Shown piece after piece: positions 13,128 to 17,160 of a DNA stretch of 17,160 nt (within the stretch, counting starts at the first letter, position 1; each line of letters opens with the position of its first letter). The translations under genes were made by a program, and so were the position numbers. The notes below the pieces were generated by a model that was given only the letters and a program-made list of their open reading frames with translations, was not told the origin of the DNA and ran no database searches. Source of the DNA: JAEUIZ01 sp046155605 (GTDB lineage Bacteria; Planctomycetota; Phycisphaerae; Phycisphaerales; UBA1924); the NCBI GenBank assembly GCA_046155605.1, contig JBJXFQ010000027.1, forward strand, positions 1 through 17,160. The letters are read 5' to 3'.

Positions 13128-14066
13128 CTAGCCCTGCGCACGCACCAACCGCAACACCCGCAACTTGGCCGATCTGCTTCTCGGGTTCGAATCGACCTCC
13201 GCCTCGCCCGGCGCGATCGGGCCGACCGACTCGGCCTCTCCCGCGCGCTCCACGTCCGCAAACACACGCTTGACCGCGCGGTCCTCGAGCGAATGGAAGG
13301 AGATCACGGCCACCCGCGCGCCCGCCGCCAGCCATCCCGGCTCGCCGCGTGCCGCCCTCGCCACGCCACGACGGCCTTCAGCCAACAGCGCGTCCAGGCT
13401 CCCCAACTCGTCGTTGACCGCGATGCGGAACGCCTGGAACGTCCGCGTCGCCGGGTGGATTGTCCGCTGCTCCTTGCCGATCGCCGAGCGGACCAACTCG
13501 GCCAACCGTCCGGTGGTCAATATCGGCTCGGCGGCCCGCGCCGCGACAAGTTTTCGCGCGATCCGGCCCGCCGCCGGCTCCTCGCCATACTCGCGGATCA
13601 GGCGCGCCAGTTCCGCCTCCGACAACGACGCCACCAGTTCCGCCGCTGTCACCGCCGATCGCTGGTCGAGCCGCATGTCGAGCGGGCCGTCGCGCATGAA
13701 CGAGAGCCCCCGGGCCGCGTCCTCCAACTGATCCGACGAAAAGCCAAGGTCCGCCAGCACCACATCCGCCCGCAGCCCCGCCGCTTCCATCTTGCTCGGC
13801 GCTTCGGCAAAGTTCCCTCGCCAGGCCACAACTCGCGGCACGCCTTCGCTGCCCGTTCCCCCGCACATTTCCCGCACATGCGCCGACGATCGCTCTAACG
13901 CCGCCTCGTCCGCGTCATTGAGCACCAGCACGCCCGTCGGCCCGATCGCGCGGGCCAGCATCGCTGCATGACCGCCCGAGCCGGCCGTGCAATCGAGCAC
14001 CGTCTCTCCCGGCCGCGCCGCCGCCGCGCCGACCGTCTCTTCGAGCAGCACCGGTCTGTGCATCAC
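13128..14066 (-). CDS. rsmH: 16S rRNA m4C1402 methyltransferase RsmH (MraW)
   Basis: This SAM-dependent enzyme N4-methylates C1402 in the 16S rRNA decoding centre. The N-terminus HRPVLLEETV is followed by the SAM-binding VLDCTAGSGGHAAMLA (family motif usually D-T-GGGH). Next come VVLADLGFSSDQLEDAARG, the signature DGPLDMRLDQ, then GRIARKLV, HPATRTFQAFRIAVNDEL and the terminal VISFHSLEDRAVKRVF, all in family order. The length of 312 is normal. The first codon may be GTG at 14066 or ATG at 14063. Both overlap the stop of the M16 gene (GTGA or TGATG), so translation is coupled. In most bacteria rsmH follows mraZ at the head of the dcw cluster. Here a peptidase gene occupies that place. Confidence 0.95.
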   Translation of the reverse strand: MMHRPVLLEETVGAAAARPGETVLDCTAGSGGHAAMLARAIGPTGVLVLNDADEAALERSSAHVREMCGGTGSEGVPRVVAWRGNFAEAPSKMEAAGLRADVVLADLGFSSDQLEDAARGLSFMRDGPLDMRLDQRSAVTAAELVASLSEAELARLIREYGEEPAAGRIARKLVAARAAEPILTTGRLAELVRSAIGKEQRTIHPATRTFQAFRIAVNDELGSLDALLAEGRRGVARAARGEPGWLAAGARVAVISFHSLEDRAVKRVFADVERAGEAESVGPIAPGEAEVDSNPRSRSAKLRVLRLVRAQG

Positions 14067-16834
14067 CAGCCGCCCGCGCTGGGTTCCTTGGGCGTCCCCA
14101 GCGCATCGACCTCGACCGCCGGCGGCAGGCCCAGGTTCTTCGTTTCGCGCTCGATCAGCCGCTTGTCACCCACCAGCACCAAGACGCCCTGATCCAGCGT
14201 CAACGCCGCCCGCACCATGCCGTTGAGGTCCGCGGCGCTCAACGTCCCCATCCTCGCCAGGTCCTGCGCCACGGTCGAGAACGGCACGCCGTTGCGACGC
14301 AACTCGCCCGCCATCCCCAGCAGGCCCGAGAGCCCTTGGAACGACTGAATCGTGTCGGTGCGCAACGTCTCGCGCGCCTTGTCGACTTCCGTCTCTGCGA
14401 TATCGCCCTTGCCCGCGCCGGTCGCGCCCCCCCCCGCTCCGATCGCGCCGCCGCGGAGCCGCGCAAACTCCGCGAGAAACTCCTTGAGTGCCGCGCCGGT
14501 CGTATCAGCCTTCACGCTCGACGACGCGATGAAATAGCCGTTGGCCGGCCCCATCGCAAACCGCGAGCCCGCGCCATAGGTAAATCCGTTGCGCTCACGC
14601 AAGTTCTGATTGAGCCGGCTCGTGAACGACCCGCCCAGCAGCGTGTTGATGAGCCGCAGCGGCACACGCCGATCGTCGGCATACTTCGGTGCCGGTGCCA
14701 TGAAGCGGATCACCGTCTGCACCGCGTCCGGACGATCGACCACGACCACGCGCAGTCCTTGGGCCTCCTTGGCCTCGAAGCCCTCGCGCTCCGCCGAGCC
14801 CGCCGCGCCCGTCCCACGCCAATCGCCGAACGCCTTGTCGAGCGTGGCCTTCGCTTCCTCGGGCGTCACATCGCCCGCGATCAGCACCGTTGCTGACTCG
14901 GGCGTCACCATCGCGTTGTTCGCCCGTCTCACATCCGCCAGCGTCAGTGGATCGACCGTCGGGATCGTCCCCGACACCGGCATCGCGTACGGGTTCCCAT
15001 CCCCAAAGAGCACACGCAGCCCGACCCGCGCCGCCACCACCGTCGGCTCCTCGTCGGCCTGCTTCAACTCATCCAGACGCAGTCGCTTCACGCGGTCCCA
15101 ATCCGCCTCCGCCATCTTCGGCCGACGGATTGCGTCCGCCATCAACCCCGCAGCCTTGTCGAACGTCCGCTTCAAAGTCTGCATCGAGACCGTCAGCACC
15201 TCGTGATCGGCCCCGGCATTGACCCGCGCCCCCAGCGCCTGCACCGCCGACGCGAACGCCAGCGCGTCGCGCTCGCCCGCCCCCTCCGTCAGCATCGCCG
15301 CCGCCAGCGACGCCACCCCAGCCTTGCCCGAATCCGAGAGCGGCCGCCCGGTCTGGAACTGCACATCCACCGCCACGAGCGGCAACTCCGGCTTCCGCCA
15401 CAAGAGCGCCTTCATCCCGTTTGCCAGCACGATCTCCGTCGGTTCGGCGGGCGCGAAGGTCGGCATCGCCGAATCCTCGGGCCGGACGTCACGCCCGCTC
15501 TTGACCGCTCGCTCCGGCGCCTCGGGCAGGACCGTGATGATCGCTCGCGTCTCCGGGACGAGCACCCTCGCCGCCGTCTCCTTCACCCCCGCCACCGTCG
15601 CGTTGCGATAGCGATCCAGATCGCGCTTGAACCCGCCCGGATTCCCATAGTGATACTCGTACTCGTTCAACTGGTCCGCCACCGCCTCGACGCTCTGGAG
15701 CCGCGAGAGTTTGCCCATCTCGACGACGGCCTGTCGCTCCGCCAACTCCGCCGTTGTCGGGCCTTCCTTCGTCAGCCGCGCGATTTCCTCGTCGATGATC
15801 GCCTCGACGCGGTTGAGGTCGGCATCCGGCCGCGCGAAGACCTGCACCAGGAAAAGCGAGCCCAGACCTGCGGATTGCTGGCTCGCACCTACCTCCGCCG
15901 CCAACTTCTCCTTCACGATCAGCCGCTGGTAGAGCCGGCTGTTCTTGCCCGAGGCCAGAATCGCCGCCGTCAGGTCCATCTCGGCATCGCCCGGGGCGTG
16001 CTCCGACGGGCTGTGCCACGCCATCATCAGCATCGGCAGTTGCACCTTGTCGAGCATCGTCTCGCGCACGACCTCGTTTAGTTCCACGAGCGCGGCTTGT
16101 CGTCGCTGCACCGGTGCCCCCGCCGCGATCGACCCGAACAGCCGCTCGATCAACGGCTTGATCGTTCCCGGATCAAAGTCCCCCACCACCGCCAGCGAGC
16201 AGTTCCGCGGCACATAGAACGTCGCGAAGAAATCGCGCACGTTGTTGACCGTCGCCGATTCCAGGTCCTCATGCGTGCCGTACACCGATTCGTGGTACGG
16301 GTGCCCCGCCGGATACATCAGCCGATAGACCCGCTCCTCGGCCCTTCCATACGGCCGGTTCTCCACGTTCTGCCTGATCTCGTTCCGCACCACGTCGCGC
16401 TGCTTGTTCAACTTCTCCTCGTCCATCATCCGGCCCAGGTCTTCGAGCCGGTCCGCATCAAGCCACAGCAGCGTCGGCAAGAGCGACGCCGGGCCGCTCG
16501 AGAAGTAGTTCGTCCGATCCAGCGACGTGCTCGCGTTGTTCGCCCCGCCGCCCGTCTCCATGATCACGTCAAAGTCGCTCCCCGGCACGCGCTCCGTCCC
16601 CATGAACATCAGGTGCTCGAAGAGGTGCGCAAACCCGCTCCGATGCGGCGGCTCCTCGCGCGCGCCCACCCGATACCACAGGTTCACCGCCGCCACCGGC
16701 AGCGTCCGGTCCGGCCGCAGGATCACCGTCAGCCCGTTGGGCAACTGGTACTTCTCGAAGGTGATCTCTTGCGCCCGCGCCGCGAAGCACAGGCCCAGAA
16801 CCACCACCGCAACCACGATCATCAGATGCCGCAT
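14063..16834 (-). CDS. Secreted M16 (pitrilysin/processing-peptidase type) zinc peptidase
   Basis: The 923 residues contain a signal peptide (MRHLMIVVAVVVLGLCFAARA, cut before QE) and two tandem M16 halves. In the first, the inverted zinc motif H70-L-F-E73-H74 and the distant E152 in VVRNEIRQ are complete, so catalysis is expected. In the second half the equivalent helix (GVASLAAAML) lacks the ligands, while the substrate-binding R..Y signature region (ERNGFTYGAG) is kept. This is typical of two-domain periplasmic M16 proteins. A Gly/Ala-rich linker (about residues 800-818) lies near the end. The start is the ATG at 16834, with GGAG seven bases upstream. It heads the operon with rsmH and the division genes, overlapping rsmH. 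A role in envelope protein turnover is inferred, and the substrate is unknown. Confidence 0.92.
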   Translation of the reverse strand: MRHLMIVVAVVVLGLCFAARAQEITFEKYQLPNGLTVILRPDRTLPVAAVNLWYRVGAREEPPHRSGFAHLFEHLMFMGTERVPGSDFDVIMETGGGANNASTSLDRTNYFSSGPASLLPTLLWLDADRLEDLGRMMDEEKLNKQRDVVRNEIRQNVENRPYGRAEERVYRLMYPAGHPYHESVYGTHEDLESATVNNVRDFFATFYVPRNCSLAVVGDFDPGTIKPLIERLFGSIAAGAPVQRRQAALVELNEVVRETMLDKVQLPMLMMAWHSPSEHAPGDAEMDLTAAILASGKNSRLYQRLIVKEKLAAEVGASQQSAGLGSLFLVQVFARPDADLNRVEAIIDEEIARLTKEGPTTAELAERQAVVEMGKLSRLQSVEAVADQLNEYEYHYGNPGGFKRDLDRYRNATVAGVKETAARVLVPETRAIITVLPEAPERAVKSGRDVRPEDSAMPTFAPAEPTEIVLANGMKALLWRKPELPLVAVDVQFQTGRPLSDSGKAGVASLAAAMLTEGAGERDALAFASAVQALGARVNAGADHEVLTVSMQTLKRTFDKAAGLMADAIRRPKMAEADWDRVKRLRLDELKQADEEPTVVAARVGLRVLFGDGNPYAMPVSGTIPTVDPLTLADVRRANNAMVTPESATVLIAGDVTPEEAKATLDKAFGDWRGTGAAGSAEREGFEAKEAQGLRVVVVDRPDAVQTVIRFMAPAPKYADDRRVPLRLINTLLGGSFTSRLNQNLRERNGFTYGAGSRFAMGPANGYFIASSSVKADTTGAALKEFLAEFARLRGGAIGAGGGATGAGKGDIAETEVDKARETLRTDTIQSFQGLSGLLGMAGELRRNGVPFSTVAQDLARMGTLSAADLNGMVRAALTLDQGVLVLVGDKRLIERETKNLGLPPAVEVDALGTPKEPSAGGW

Positions 16835-17026
16835 CGTGCCGCTCCATTGGCCCCTCTCCGCTCGCGCGGCAGCGGGCAGCGCACGATAGCGCTCTTGAGT
16901 AGGTCACTCTTGGGTACGTCGCCACTCCGTGGCGATGCTCTTGGTAGGTCGCTTCTCCGAAGCGACTCTTTCCCTCACTCGTTATCCTCACTCTTCCCCT
17001 GCCTCGCTTCGTCGCTTCGACCCTTC
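16835..17026. other. Intergenic region upstream of the M16-division operon
   Basis: This 192-bp stretch separates the M16 start from the stop of the next minus-strand gene. It holds tandem REP hairpins (16899-16970) and then a T/C-rich tail with CCTCACTC and TTCCC strings. It should contain the operon promoter near 16840-16900, but I could not identify a convincing -35/-10 pair. Confidence 0.5.
16899..16970. repeat. Tandem REP hairpin array, three units
   Basis: Three successive units share GGTA-GTC and CTCTT ends. Unit B (16913-16942) has a 7-bp stem TCGCCAC/GTGGCGA around loop TCC (16926-16928). Unit C (16943-16970) has an 8-bp stem GTCGCTTC/GAAGCGAC around loop TCC (16956-16958). Unit A (16899-16912, GTAGGTCACTCTTG) has the ends but has lost its stem-loop. 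B and C differ at several stem positions, yet both pair perfectly. Confidence 0.8.
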
Positions 17027-17160
17027 CTACGGGCACCCGCTCGCGTAACTGTTCAGGAAGCACACGAAGTCATTGACGTTCAGCACCGGCACCGTCGTGC
17101 TCGCGTCGCAGTTGGCGTACGTCTCCGCCGCGGCATACTTGTTCACGAAGCACACAAAGT
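17027..17160 (-). CDS. C-terminus of a secreted repeat protein (5' part outside window)
   Basis: The frame enters from the right edge and ends at TAG (17029-17027). The visible 43 residues contain two copies of a short motif: DFVCFVNKYAAAETYANCD, then LNVNDFVCFLNSYASGC before the terminal Pro. This kind of doubled NDFVCFxNxYA motif with spaced Cys and Asp/Asn resembles a dockerin-like or sorting C-terminus that I associate with secreted and surface proteins of planctomycetes. The main body of the protein, and therefore its function, lies beyond the window. It is on the same strand as the M16 operon and separated from it by the REP array. Confidence 0.7.
   Translation of the reverse strand, partial: FVCFVNKYAAAETYANCDASTTVPVLNVNDFVCFLNSYASGCP

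Noticed and set aside
15203..16081. Plus-strand open frame opposite the M16 gene
   Set aside because: The Arg-rich product lies within a clear M16 peptidase reading and is a shadow of it.

Overview
The window looks like part of a high-GC planctomycete chromosome, probably Phycisphaerae-like. This is inferred from several traits seen together: RHS proteins carrying dockerin-like Asp/Gly repeats, a membrane protein ending in a Cys4 zinc ribbon, a secreted-protein C-terminus with the NDFVCFLNSYASGC type of repeat, REP hairpins that encode GTGVPP when read through, and a cell-division cluster of rsmH, a LysM protein, ftsL and ftsI. No 16S rRNA is present to confirm the taxon.

Layout. Positions 1-2735 (minus strand) are a decayed RHS region. 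From right to left it holds a 5'-truncated RHS 3' end with a core and a lower-GC C-terminal tip (1515-2735), a small membrane protein with a C-terminal zinc ribbon (814-1536), a frameshifted RHS fragment (about 430-778), a REP-like repeat patch (272-363) and another RHS piece running off the left edge. Positions 2736-3815 (minus) encode a membrane-anchored TPR protein. It is divergent, across only 36 bp, from valS (3852-8270, plus). The valS stop overlaps the start of a lipoprotein-like gluzincin (8267-9466, plus). That gene converges on and overlaps the end of ftsI. The minus-strand operon from 16834 down to 9394 reads: M16 peptidase, rsmH, LysM protein, ftsL-like, ftsI. Three of its junctions are tight or overlapping. 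At the right edge (17027-17160, minus) is the C-terminus of a secreted repeat protein, separated from the operon by tandem REP hairpins.

The most striking object is valS. Its open frame of 1472 codons is far longer than usual for the family. It is unbroken, yet it contains an 810-bp element (5376-6185) bounded by 47-bp imperfect terminal inverted repeats. The element encodes, in the valS frame, a full REP-associated tyrosine transposase (RAYT, HUH/Y1 family) domain. Just downstream the gene has a lower-GC patch (about 6262-6690) that includes conserved catalytic-core sequence, then a 41-residue T-free/pyrimidine-rich insertion (6915-7037), then a small tandem-repeat insertion (7337-7375). The ValRS signatures (HLGH, editing domain, DVLDTWFSS, KMSKS, anticodon-binding domain, C-terminal coiled coil) all survive. 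The gene therefore looks like a living essential gene that has tolerated repeated in-frame insertions.

A second theme links the window: REP-type hairpins with different stem sequences but the same TCC loop core occur inside valS, in the 5' end of the gluzincin gene and beside the M16 gene. This suggests one family of mobile hairpins, possibly served by RAYT enzymes.
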